A stretch of DNA of 6,046 bases from SHNJ01 sp964458615 (GTDB lineage Bacteria; Pseudomonadota; Alphaproteobacteria; SHNJ01), in assembly GCA_964458615.1 (NCBI GenBank), contig CAYWJR010000070.1:1-6046 (forward strand), given 5' to 3'. Below are positions 1-6,046 of this stretch, one piece after another (the stretch's first letter is position 1; each line of letters opens with the position of its first letter). A program made the translations under genes and the position numbers. The notes beneath the pieces are model-generated. The model saw only the letters and a program-made list of their open reading frames with translations, did no database searches and was not told the DNA's origin.

Positions 1-210
1 GCCGATTCCGGTCGTGCCGGAAATTTTATTTTCTTCGGTTAGCGCGATTAAATTCGCCAATTTTCCTTCGGCCCGGCGGCGTTCGATTTTTCCGTCTTGC
101 AATGTCGCGATTCCGGCCGAATCGTATCCCCGGTATTCCAAACGCCGCAATGCATCCAACAACAAAGGCGTTGCGGGTTGTTTGCCGATAATTCCAATAA
201 TGCCGCACAT
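1..210 (-). CDS. glmS: GlmS, glutamine--fructose-6-phosphate aminotransferase (N-terminal part, cut by window edge)
   Basis: Cytoplasmic enzyme that converts fructose-6-phosphate and glutamine to glucosamine-6-phosphate and glutamate, the first step towards UDP-GlcNAc. Only the first 70 codons are present, and the frame is open to the left edge. The protein begins MCGIIGIIGKQ, so Cys2 becomes the N-terminal nucleophile of the class II glutamine amidotransferase domain after Met removal. This need for an N-terminal Cys fixes the start at 210. The LRRLEYRGYDSAGIA stretch (residues 21-35) is the conserved GlmS glutaminase motif, and the visible end TTGIG leads into the usual GxxHTRWAT segment outside the window. 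The full family length is about 600 residues, so the sugar isomerase domains are missing here. The gene lies 27 bases downstream of glmU on the same strand, so co-transcription is likely. No clear Shine-Dalgarno sequence precedes the ATG. Confidence 0.97.
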   Translation of the reverse strand, partial: MCGIIGIIGKQPATPLLLDALRRLEYRGYDSAGIATLQDGKIERRRAEGKLANLIALTEENKISGTTGIG

Positions 211-237
211 GATGAACCGTAATATTAAAGGGTTAAA

Positions 238-1581
238 TTAACTGGCCGATTTATTTTGTTTTTTAATCCGCATGGCGTTGCGGAACCGTTGCGCCCATCC
301 GGGTTTCGATATTTGTTTCGCCCGGCCGATTGCCAACGCATCTGTATCGACGTTATCGGTAATCACGCTGCCGGCCGCGATGATTGCGCCATCGCCGATT
401 TTAACCGGAGCGACAAGGGCGCTGTTGGATCCAACAAACGCGCCCGCGCCGATTTCGGTGCGGTGTTTTTCAAAACCGTCGTAATTGCATGTGATGGTGC
501 CGCCGCCGATATTTGCATCCGCGCCGACATGGGTGTCGCCAAGATACGATAAATGGCCTGCCTTGGCGCCATCGCCGATGCGGGTGTTTTTAATTTCAAC
601 AAAATTTCCGATATGCGCGTCTTTGCCCAAAACGGTGCCGGGGCGCAAACGGGCGAATGGGCCGATTGTGGCATTGGATTGAATATGCGCGCCTTCGACA
701 TGGCTGAACGCCTTGATACGTGCGCCATTATCGATTTTGACGTTAGGGCCGATAAATACATGGGGTTCAATGGTCACATCGGGTGCGATGTCGGTATCGT
801 AACTGAAATACACGGAATTCGGATCGGTCATTCCGACCCCGGCCGCCAAAAATTTTTGCCGCAACATCGATTGCGCGATTTGTTCGGCTTCGGCCAATTG
901 CGCGCGGGTATTGATGCCGGTGAATTCTTCGGTCGATGCTTCGATTGCTGCGCAGGCGTAATTTTTTGCCCTGGCAATGGCCACAAGATCGGTCAGATAA
1001 AATTCGCCTTGGGCGTTTTTCGGGGTTAATTCGTTTAACAATTCCGCAATTCGCTTGCCGTCGGCGGCCATCAATCCGGCGTTGCAAAATGCGATGGTTT
1101 TTTGTTGCGGCGTGCAATCGGCAAATTCGATAATCGATTCCAATTCGCCGCGTTGATTCAACGATAAACGGCCATATTGTCCCGGATCGTCGGGATAAAA
1201 ACCGGCAACGGCGATTGTGGCGCCGGATTCGATTTTTTTCAACAATTCGCGCAATGTTTCAGCGCGTAAAAACGGCGTATCGCCGTATAAAACTAAAACC
1301 GGTTTTGTATAGCCGGATAAAAATTCCGCCGCGCATTGCACGGCATGTCCGGTGCCGCGCGCCGGGTGTTGTATGATGCACGGGATGGGCGCGATGGAAT
1401 CGGCGACATCTTGCATATTCTGTCCGATTACCACGGCGATTTTTTCGGCGCCGGCGGATTTTGCCGCCTGCAACGAGTAATGCAGCATCGATTGCCCGGC
1501 GATTTTATGCAATACCTTTGGAATCGCGGATTGCATGCGCGTCGATTTTCCGGCGGCCAGGATCAATGCTGCAAAACTCAT
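238..1581 (-). CDS. glmU: GlmU, bifunctional UDP-GlcNAc pyrophosphorylase / glucosamine-1-phosphate N-acetyltransferase
   Basis: Cytoplasmic bifunctional enzyme. It acetylates glucosamine-1-phosphate with acetyl-CoA, then joins the product to UTP to give UDP-GlcNAc for peptidoglycan and lipid A. At 447 residues it is full length for the family (about 450). The N-terminal nucleotidyltransferase domain (about 1-230) shows LAAGKSTRM (8-16) with the following PKVLH, RGTGHA (75-80), GDTP (100-103, with metal-binding Asp101) and GINTR (222-226). The fingerprint is usually GKGTRM; here the second Gly is Ser, probably a tolerated variant. The C-terminal left-handed beta-helix (about 240-420) has hexapeptide repeats and the acetyltransferase residues FARLRPGT (309-316), VEIKN (328-332), KAGHLSYLGD (340-349, with the expected catalytic His343) and NIGGGTITCNYDG (357-369). 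The gene follows the small repeat-protein gene by 5 bases and precedes glmS by 27. The ribosome site is weak: a GGACGG about 12 bases upstream of the ATG. Confidence 0.98.
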   Translation of the reverse strand: MSFAALILAAGKSTRMQSAIPKVLHKIAGQSMLHYSLQAAKSAGAEKIAVVIGQNMQDVADSIAPIPCIIQHPARGTGHAVQCAAEFLSGYTKPVLVLYGDTPFLRAETLRELLKKIESGATIAVAGFYPDDPGQYGRLSLNQRGELESIIEFADCTPQQKTIAFCNAGLMAADGKRIAELLNELTPKNAQGEFYLTDLVAIARAKNYACAAIEASTEEFTGINTRAQLAEAEQIAQSMLRQKFLAAGVGMTDPNSVYFSYDTDIAPDVTIEPHVFIGPNVKIDNGARIKAFSHVEGAHIQSNATIGPFARLRPGTVLGKDAHIGNFVEIKNTRIGDGAKAGHLSYLGDTHVGADANIGGGTITCNYDGFEKHRTEIGAGAFVGSNSALVAPVKIGDGAIIAAGSVITDNVDTDALAIGRAKQISKPGWAQRFRNAMRIKKQNKSAS

Positions 1582-1586
1582 GATAA

Positions 1587-1841
1587 TTATTTACCGTCCG
1601 TTTTGTCTTTGATTTCGTCGCCCAAATCCTTGACGGCGTCACCGGTTTTTTCGCCCAATGTGCGATCTTGCAATTGGCGGCCGGCTTTGTCCAATCCTTC
1701 GCCGCGTTCCAGCGTATCGACGGCATCGCCGATTTTTTCGCCCATGGTGCGGTTGTCGGGTTTGGTCAAAATGGCATATCCCAAAAACACTGCCGCGATG
1801 ACGATAATCACGGTCAGCAATTTTTTATTTTTGTCGGTCAT
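1587..1841 (-). CDS. Small single-pass membrane protein with a duplicated GEKxGDAV motif, function unknown
   Basis: A predicted 84-residue protein that I do not assign to a named family. Residues 1-7 are polar and basic (MTDKNKK). They are followed by one hydrophobic stretch at about 8-25 that should act as a membrane anchor or uncleaved signal, and no lipobox Cys is present. The rest is highly charged and probably helical. It contains two copies of one motif, DNRTMGEKIGDAVDTL (29-44) and QDRTLGEKTGDAVKDL (58-73), offset by 29 residues and joined by a Gly/Glu-rich link. By the usual charge rule the charged part may face the periplasm, but this is inference. Support for it being a real gene: an AAGGA ribosome site 7 bases before the ATG, a good promoter candidate upstream, and only 5 bases between its stop and glmU. 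It resembles LEA- or apolipoprotein-like amphipathic repeats in general character only. A link to envelope work is suggested by position, not shown by the sequence. Confidence 0.82.
   Translation of the reverse strand: MTDKNKKLLTVIIVIAAVFLGYAILTKPDNRTMGEKIGDAVDTLERGEGLDKAGRQLQDRTLGEKTGDAVKDLGDEIKDKTDGK
1634..1754 (-). repeat. Internal direct repeat, two 34-base copies 87 bases apart, inside the small membrane-protein gene
   Basis: Bases 1634-1667 and 1721-1754 match at 27 of 34 positions by direct comparison. The offset is 87 bases, exactly 29 codons. Each copy encodes one RTxGEKxGDAV motif. Several third-codon positions are also shared, including an unbroken 13-base match, so this looks like an in-frame segmental duplication. 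The two copies are separated by the linker around residues 45-57. Confidence 0.8.
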
Positions 1842-1848
1842 TGTATGG

Positions 1849-1853
1849 TCCTT
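1849..1853 (-). promoter_or_regulatory. Ribosome binding site of the small membrane-protein gene
   Basis: On the minus strand this reads AAGGA and lies 7 bases before the ATG at 1841. It is a canonical Shine-Dalgarno site at good spacing. It supports translation of the small gene and contrasts with the weak sites in front of glmU and glmS. Confidence 0.75.
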
Positions 1854-1916
1854 GTTTGGTTGAATTGAATTTGGATCGGCGTTTCCGGGCTGGCGGCAAA
1901 ATTATTCTATGGGCGG

Positions 1917-1946
1917 TTTATAGGCCAATTTCGCACATGCAGCCAA
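1917..1946 (-). promoter_or_regulatory. Candidate sigma70-type promoter of the small-protein/glmU/glmS operon
   Basis: On the minus strand TTGGCT (1941-1946, 4 of 6 to TTGACA) is followed by an 18-base spacer and TATAAA (1917-1922, 5 of 6 to TATAAT). Transcription would start near 1909-1911, giving a leader of about 70 bases before the ATG at 1841. It is the best promoter match in the intergenic region, but it is found by eye only. Confidence 0.5.
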
Positions 1947-2022
1947 GTAACCTTTTATTACAAAAAATTACTTTATTTCCCAGTAGTTTCTGTTAGCTTG
2001 AGGCTGAAACGGGTCGTTATTC

Positions 2023-2877
2023 ATGGATATTTCAATCGCTTTTGTCGTTTTGCTGGCTGCCGCGATGCATGCCAGTTGGAATGCCATTGTCCAAGGCAGT
2101 CATAACCGCGCTCTAAGCATGGCGACATTGAATTTAACGTCGGCCTTGGTGGCGTTGCCGTTTTTGCCGTTTATCGATTTGCCCGTGGTCGAATCATGGC
2201 CGCATTTGGGTCTTTCGGTCGCAGCGCACGGGATTTACATCACTTTGCTGATGTATGCCTACCGGTATGGGTCTTTGAATTTGGCCTATCCTATCGCGCG
2301 CGGTATTTCGCCTGTTTTATTGACGCTTTTTTCACTGCTGTGGCTGCACGATTATTTGCCGCCGGTTGCGATTGTTGGAATCGCCTTTATTTCTTTTGCG
2401 ATCTTCAGTTTGATTTCCACGGCGCGGCGGCGCGAAGATCGGTCGGAAAACAAGGCTGTTTTGTTCGCCGTCTTGACGGGGTGCATGATCGCCACATATT
2501 CCGCGATCGATGCAATTGGCGCGCGGATGAACGCCAATACATTGTCGTATAGTTTGTGGTTGATGTTTTTGTGCCAATTTCCGTTCAGTTGGATTATTTA
2601 CTATCGTTACCGGAGCAGGCTTGGCGCGTTTTTAAAAAATGGATTCTGGCATTCGGCCGCTGCGGGCGCGTTGGCAACGGTGAATTACGCGATGATATTG
2701 TGGTGCATGACCAAGGCGCCTGCCGCGTCGGTATCCGCATTGCGGGAAAGCAGCGTTATTTTCGCAAGCCTGATCGGCGCGGTTGTTTTGCATGAACCGT
2801 TCGGGCGGGTGCGTATTTTGGCCGCATGTTTATTGGTAGGCGGTTTGATTCTGTTAATTCTAAGCAAGGCAGCATGA
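2023..2877 (+). CDS. EamA/DMT-superfamily transporter, ten predicted membrane helices
   Basis: A 284-residue inner-membrane protein of the drug/metabolite transporter superfamily. These proteins usually export or exchange small metabolites, and the substrate cannot be read from this sequence. About ten hydrophobic segments form two five-helix EamA repeats, at roughly 3-132 and 145-281. They are separated by a basic, presumably cytoplasmic loop (134-144, ARRREDRSENK). Family marks are AAAMHASWNA (12-21) in helix 1, YPIARGISPVL (89-99) at helices 3-4, and in the second half ALRESSVIFASLIGAVVLHE (239-258), the typical EamA helix-9 segment. Length fits the family (about 280-300). The ATG at 2023 puts helix 1 right at the N-terminus, as expected, although no good Shine-Dalgarno is seen; a GAGG lies too far upstream, at 2000-2003. 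It is the first gene of the plus-strand operon and its TGA overlaps the start region of the phosphatase gene. Confidence 0.92.
   Translation: MDISIAFVVLLAAAMHASWNAIVQGSHNRALSMATLNLTSALVALPFLPFIDLPVVESWPHLGLSVAAHGIYITLLMYAYRYGSLNLAYPIARGISPVLLTLFSLLWLHDYLPPVAIVGIAFISFAIFSLISTARRREDRSENKAVLFAVLTGCMIATYSAIDAIGARMNANTLSYSLWLMFLCQFPFSWIIYYRYRSRLGAFLKNGFWHSAAAGALATVNYAMILWCMTKAPAASVSALRESSVIFASLIGAVVLHEPFGRVRILAACLLVGGLILLILSKAA
2866..2869 (+). promoter_or_regulatory. Ribosome binding site that decides the phosphatase start; start/stop overlap ATGATG
   Basis: AAGG lies 7 bases before the ATG at 2877 but only 4 before the ATG at 2874, so the second ATG is the better start. The transporter stop TGA (2875-2877) sits inside the ATGATG, a layout typical of translational coupling. 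Confidence 0.55.
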
Positions 2878-3653
2878 TGTTAGAACGGGTTATCGATGTT
2901 TCCAAACGGGCAGGCGAAGAAATTATGCGTTTTTACGCCGATGTCATCACGCCTGAAATCAAAAAGGACGGATCGGTGGTCACCCCCGCCGACCGCGCCG
3001 CGGAAAAAATAATCCGCGATGGGTTGCACGCAATTGCCCCAAATATTCCATTTATCGGCGAAGAATCGGTCGAAGCAGGTATTGTCCCGGATGTTACCGG
3101 CGGAACATTTTGGTGCGTCGATCCATTGGACGGAACGCGCAATTTTGTCGAACGCACCGGCAAATTCGCCGTGCTGATCGGATTGGTGCAAAATGGCGTT
3201 CCGGTATTGGGAGTTTTATATGCTCCGGCGTTAAATTTGCTGGCGGCGGGTGGAATGGATTTGGGCGTTACAATCGATCGTGGCGATGGCGGGCGTTCGA
3301 TAAACCGCCTAAGCGCGCTGCGCGATCCGAAACGCATTTTGGTCGAACAACGGATCAAGGACAAACCGGCCGTGCAAAATTATGTGGGCCGTTTAAATGG
3401 AAATGTGGCGATCACCGACAATGCTTGGCCATTTTTGGAAATGATCGTGGGCGATTACGACGTCAATGTCGCGTTTTCGCAATCGTATGAATGGGATACC
3501 GCGGCAACCCATGCCATGGTCGGCGCATTGGGCGGTCATGTTTTGGCGCCGGGCAGTGCGCCATTGCCATATGGTAAAACCACGCAAAAATTCAAAAATC
3601 CACATTTATTGGCCGTCAAATCCGGGTTTGATGTGCCGGCGGGGGATTTTTAA
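2877..3653 (+). CDS. cysQ: Inositol-monophosphatase-family phosphatase, CysQ-like (probable 3'(2'),5'-bisphosphate nucleotidase)
   Basis: A 258-residue cytoplasmic, probably Mg-dependent and Li-sensitive phosphatase. CysQ removes the 3'-phosphate from pAp/PAPS, by-products of sulfate assimilation and of 4'-phosphopantetheine transfer. Family motifs seen: KKDGSVVTPAD (29-39), GEES (61-64, metal-binding Glu), WCVDPLDGTRNF (79-90, metal-binding Asp82 and Asp85) and EWDTAATHAMVGALGG (205-220, metal-binding Asp207). The N-terminal half (MLERVIDVSKRAGEEIMRFY, PVLGVLYAPAL) and the EWDTAA form favour CysQ over inositol monophosphatase. Two points are unusual. DPLDGT is followed by RNF rather than the common KEF, and where CysQ normally has a GSSLKFC-type substrate segment this protein has AITDNAWPFLEM (178-189). 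The exact substrate is therefore unsure; a sugar-phosphate or inositol-phosphate specificity is possible. An upstream extension to 2826 in the same frame would lie inside the transporter gene and is unlikely. The helicase gene follows after 1 base. Confidence 0.88.
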   Translation: MLERVIDVSKRAGEEIMRFYADVITPEIKKDGSVVTPADRAAEKIIRDGLHAIAPNIPFIGEESVEAGIVPDVTGGTFWCVDPLDGTRNFVERTGKFAVLIGLVQNGVPVLGVLYAPALNLLAAGGMDLGVTIDRGDGGRSINRLSALRDPKRILVEQRIKDKPAVQNYVGRLNGNVAITDNAWPFLEMIVGDYDVNVAFSQSYEWDTAATHAMVGALGGHVLAPGSAPLPYGKTTQKFKNPHLLAVKSGFDVPAGDF

Positions 3654-3654
3654 C

Positions 3655-6046
3655 GTGCAATCGCAAGGCCGCATTTCCGCCGTTCTGGGTCCAACCAACA
3701 CCGGCAAAACATATGTCGCTATCGAAAGAATGCTGACGCACACATCCGGCATGATGGGGTTTCCGTTGCGTCTTTTGGCGCGGGAAAATTACGACAAAGT
3801 CGCTGCGATCAAAGGCAAGGCGCAAGTTGCCTTGATTACCGGCGAAGAACAAATCATCCCGGAAAATCCCAGATATTTTATTTGCACCGTCGAAGCGATG
3901 CCGCTTGAAAAAATGGTGGAATTCGTTTGCGTCGATGAAATCCAATTGGCGGCCGATCCCGATCGCGGCCATATTTTCACCGACCGCATTTTGCATGCGC
4001 GCGGGTTGACCGAAACGATGTTTATCGGATCGGATACGATTCAACATTTATTGCAACGGATGATTCCGTCGATTCAAATCGACAGCCGCCAGCGTTTTTC
4101 CGAATTGTCCTATGCCGGATACAAAAAAATCGTCCGTCTGCCGCAACGCAGCGCGGTTGTCGCATTTTCCGCCGCCGACGTTTACGCGTTGGCCGAATTC
4201 ATGCGCCGCCAACGCGGCGGCACCGCGGTTGTTATGGGCGCCCTAAGCCCGCGTGCGCGCAACGCCCAAGTCGGAATGTATCAGGCGGGCGAGGTGGATT
4301 ATATCGTCGCAACCGACGCCATCGGCATGGGGTTGAATATGGACATCGATCATGTCGCGTTTTCGACGGTGCGCAAATTCGATGGGCGCAATGTGCGGCA
4401 ACTGCGCGCGTCGGAAATCGGCCAGATCGCCGGGCGCGCCGGAAGGTATATGCGCAACGGCACGTTCGGCACCACCGCCGACGAAGGGTCGTTGCCCGAT
4501 CATTTGGTCAAAAAAATCGAATCGCACCGATTCGATCCGGTGCAAATCGTTTATTGGCGCAACAGCAAACTGGATTTTTCATCCATAAAAGAATTGCAAT
4601 ACACATTGAATATGCCAGCCCCGCGCGAATTTTATAAACGCCCAGTCGGTCTTGAGGATCATGAAATTCTGGGCATCATGGCGAACGATTCGGGCGTGTC
4701 GCATTTGGCCCAAGGATACGAGGCGGTGAAATTGTTGTGGGAAGTATGCCAAGTTCCGGATTACCGCAAATTGCTGACTGAAATTCATGCGCGGTTTTTA
4801 ATGCAGATTTATCAGCATCTAATGACCGGGAATGGAAAAATTCCGCCCGCTTTCGTCGAACAGCAGGTTGCGAAATTGGATCAATATGACGGCGACATGA
4901 ACGCGATTATGACGCGGTTGGCGCATATCCGTATGTGGACTTATATTTCCAACCGTAGCGAATGGATTTTAAACCAGTCCGAATGGCAAGAACGCACCCG
5001 GTCGATCGAAGACCGTTTGTCGGACGCGCTGCACATGGAATTGACTCAGCGTTTTGTCGATAAACGCATCGCCGTTTTGATGAAAAAGCTGGATGAAAAC
5101 GCGGAATTCACCGCCGATGTCACGGGCGGCGGGGATGTATTGGTCGAAGGCCAATTCGTTGGCCGTTTGTCCGGTTTCCGGTTCCAGCCTGACCAAGAAG
5201 TTTTGCAAACCGTCAGCAAGCCGATCAAGGCCGCCGCGCGCAAGGCGGTTTTGGCGCATTTGCCGAAACAAGTGCAAAAATTGACCGACGAGGCAGTTCC
5301 GGTTTTGGCGTTGGCGCGCAACAACGAAATATTATGGCATGGCAGGCCGATCGCAAAATTGCAGGCAGGCAAAGATATTTTGCACCCCGCCGTGCATATT
5401 TTAACAGACGACGATTTGGATCCGCAATTGCGTGCGAAGATATTGGAAAAAATAGATCCATGGCTGATCGATTATTTGCGCGGCCAGTTGCAAGATTTGT
5501 ATGGCGTCAAAGATTTGAAATTAAGCGGCGCGGCGCGCGGCATTGCGTATCAAATAACCGAAAATTTGGGCGTTTTGCCATTAGCCAGAATCCAAGAAAT
5601 CATGAATTCAACCGGCGATGCGGACAGGGAAATTTTACGCGATAACGGATTTCAAATCGGGCGCGGTTTTTTGTATGCCCGCAATCATTATGCGCCCAGA
5701 CAGACGATTTTGCGGGCGCAATTATGGTCGTTGTTTCACGGGCGCGGCCACAGCGCATCCAATCTGGCCGGAAAGATTTTTGTGCATCTGGACGACAAAC
5801 TGGCGCCGGACGATGCGTTGGCCGCGGGATTTGTTAAAATCCATCAAATGTATTTGCGCGTGGATCATTATGAAAAACTGGCGGCGATGTTCGAATCCCA
5901 TTTCGAATCGCGCCGCCCGTTGAAAACCCGCGAGGCGAAATCTATTTTATCCGTGAACGCGCACCAATTGGCGCAATTGGCCGATGCCCAAGGTTTTGTC
6001 GCACGGAAAATCGATCACGGCATTATTTTGGAATCGCGCAAAAAAA
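3655..6046 (+). CDS. Suv3-like DExH-box helicase (C-terminus cut by window edge)
   Basis: An open frame of 797 codons from a GTG to the right edge with no stop. It is a superfamily 2 helicase close to mitochondrial SUV3, the ATP-dependent RNA helicase of the mitochondrial degradosome. Motifs in order: Walker A GPTNTGKT (12-19), RLLARE (38-43), TGEE (60-63), DEIQ (94-97, motif II), GSD (125-127, motif III), VVMGALSPRAR (192-202), ATDAIGMGLNM (219-229, motif V) and QIAGRAGR (257-264, motif VI). The SUV3-type C-terminal region follows, with LWEVCQVPDYRK (361-372), RMWTYISNRSEW (426-437) and LTQRFVDKR (463-471), and a further domain from about 480 to the edge. Homologues are usually longer than 797 residues, so the tail is missing here. 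The GTG start, 1 base after the phosphatase TAA and 9 bases after a GGGGG (3641-3645), gives the short N-terminus usual for this family. An in-frame ATG at 3631 would add 8 residues. Role in RNA turnover is inferred from SUV3; DNA unwinding is also possible. Confidence 0.94.
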   Translation, partial: MQSQGRISAVLGPTNTGKTYVAIERMLTHTSGMMGFPLRLLARENYDKVAAIKGKAQVALITGEEQIIPENPRYFICTVEAMPLEKMVEFVCVDEIQLAADPDRGHIFTDRILHARGLTETMFIGSDTIQHLLQRMIPSIQIDSRQRFSELSYAGYKKIVRLPQRSAVVAFSAADVYALAEFMRRQRGGTAVVMGALSPRARNAQVGMYQAGEVDYIVATDAIGMGLNMDIDHVAFSTVRKFDGRNVRQLRASEIGQIAGRAGRYMRNGTFGTTADEGSLPDHLVKKIESHRFDPVQIVYWRNSKLDFSSIKELQYTLNMPAPREFYKRPVGLEDHEILGIMANDSGVSHLAQGYEAVKLLWEVCQVPDYRKLLTEIHARFLMQIYQHLMTGNGKIPPAFVEQQVAKLDQYDGDMNAIMTRLAHIRMWTYISNRSEWILNQSEWQERTRSIEDRLSDALHMELTQRFVDKRIAVLMKKLDENAEFTADVTGGGDVLVEGQFVGRLSGFRFQPDQEVLQTVSKPIKAAARKAVLAHLPKQVQKLTDEAVPVLALARNNEILWHGRPIAKLQAGKDILHPAVHILTDDDLDPQLRAKILEKIDPWLIDYLRGQLQDLYGVKDLKLSGAARGIAYQITENLGVLPLARIQEIMNSTGDADREILRDNGFQIGRGFLYARNHYAPRQTILRAQLWSLFHGRGHSASNLAGKIFVHLDDKLAPDDALAAGFVKIHQMYLRVDHYEKLAAMFESHFESRRPLKTREAKSILSVNAHQLAQLADAQGFVARKIDHGIILESRKK

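Larger units (their letters stand above)
1842..2022. other. Divergent intergenic region between the glm operon and the transporter operon
   Basis: The only noncoding gap of any size in the window. It must hold the promoters of both divergent operons. A good sigma70-like site can be seen only for the minus strand (1917-1946). The stretch 1951-1980 is very AT-rich. For the plus strand I see only weak matches, for example TTACTT at 1968 with a poor -10 near 1991-1998, which I do not call. No strong hairpin, terminator, tRNA or convincing operator palindrome was found. Confidence 0.85.

Noticed and set aside
363..770. Minus-strand open frame of 135 codons
   Set aside because: It lies in another frame inside glmU on the same strand. 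Its Ala/Pro/Ser-rich composition is typical of a shadow frame.
553..1029. Plus-strand open frame of 158 codons
   Set aside because: It is fully antisense to glmU. The translation is rich in Cys, Gly and Phe with no recognisable motif, while the glmU frame carries all family motifs.
1336..1863. Plus-strand open frame of 175 codons across the glmU start and the small gene
   Set aside because: It is antisense to the N-terminus of glmU and to the whole small membrane-protein gene. It has no ribosome site or family signature and is best explained as a shadow frame.
1947..1961. Short inverted repeat GTAA-N7-TTAC in the intergenic region
   Set aside because: A 4-base stem in AT-rich DNA is expected by chance. 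It has no T-run typical of a terminator and no repeated operator copy.
2933..3364. Minus-strand open frame of 143 codons
   Set aside because: It is antisense to the CysQ-like gene, whose frame holds the catalytic motifs. It shows no independent evidence.
3616..4047. Minus-strand open frame of 143 codons
   Set aside because: It is antisense to the helicase N-terminus, including Walker A and DEIQ, and has no motif of its own.
4243..4545. Minus-strand open frame of 100 codons
   Set aside because: It is antisense to helicase motifs V and VI. The helicase reading is far stronger.
1..6046. Very frequent GCCGAT/ATCGGC hexamer, considered as an uptake or modification signal
   Set aside because: In the coding regions it mostly reads as common codon pairs (Ala-Asp, Ile-Gly) under this genome's codon use. 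The copies have no fixed spacing, orientation or flanking consensus.
6038..6046. A-run at the right edge, considered as a slippage site or terminator
   Set aside because: It reads as Arg-Lys-Lys codons within the helicase frame, and the sequence stops there, so nothing more can be said.

Overview
The window reads as chromosomal DNA from an alphaproteobacterium of middling GC. The main reason is the long Suv3-like DExH helicase on the right: this architecture is typical of alphaproteobacteria and of mitochondria. The exact order cannot be named. Leucine TTG is used very heavily. There are no RNA genes, insertion sequences, CRISPR arrays or phage genes. Apart from one divergent intergenic gap of 181 bases, coding density is almost complete.

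The left part (1-1841, minus strand) is a cell-envelope precursor operon. Transcription order is a small membrane-anchored repeat protein of unknown function, then glmU, then glmS, which runs off the left edge. GlmS makes glucosamine-6-phosphate. GlmU makes UDP-GlcNAc from glucosamine-1-phosphate for peptidoglycan and lipopolysaccharide. The glmM step that links them is not in the window. The spacings (5 and 27 bases) suggest one transcript from a likely sigma70-type promoter near 1917-1946.

The centre (1842-2022) is the divergent intergenic region.

The right part (2023-6046, plus strand) is a second tight operon. It holds a ten-helix EamA/DMT-family transporter, a CysQ-like inositol-monophosphatase-family phosphatase whose start touches the transporter stop, and, one base after its stop, a GTG-started Suv3-like RNA/DNA helicase. 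The helicase stays open to the right edge (797 codons seen). It is the largest gene here. It is easy to miss because it begins with GTG and has no stop codon in the window.

The glm genes and the helicase are recognised families, and no clear new defence or mobile system is visible. The points most worth a second look are the small repeat protein at the head of the glm operon, the coupling of a possible pAp phosphatase to an RNA-helicase gene, and the unusual sequence in the C-terminal half of the phosphatase.
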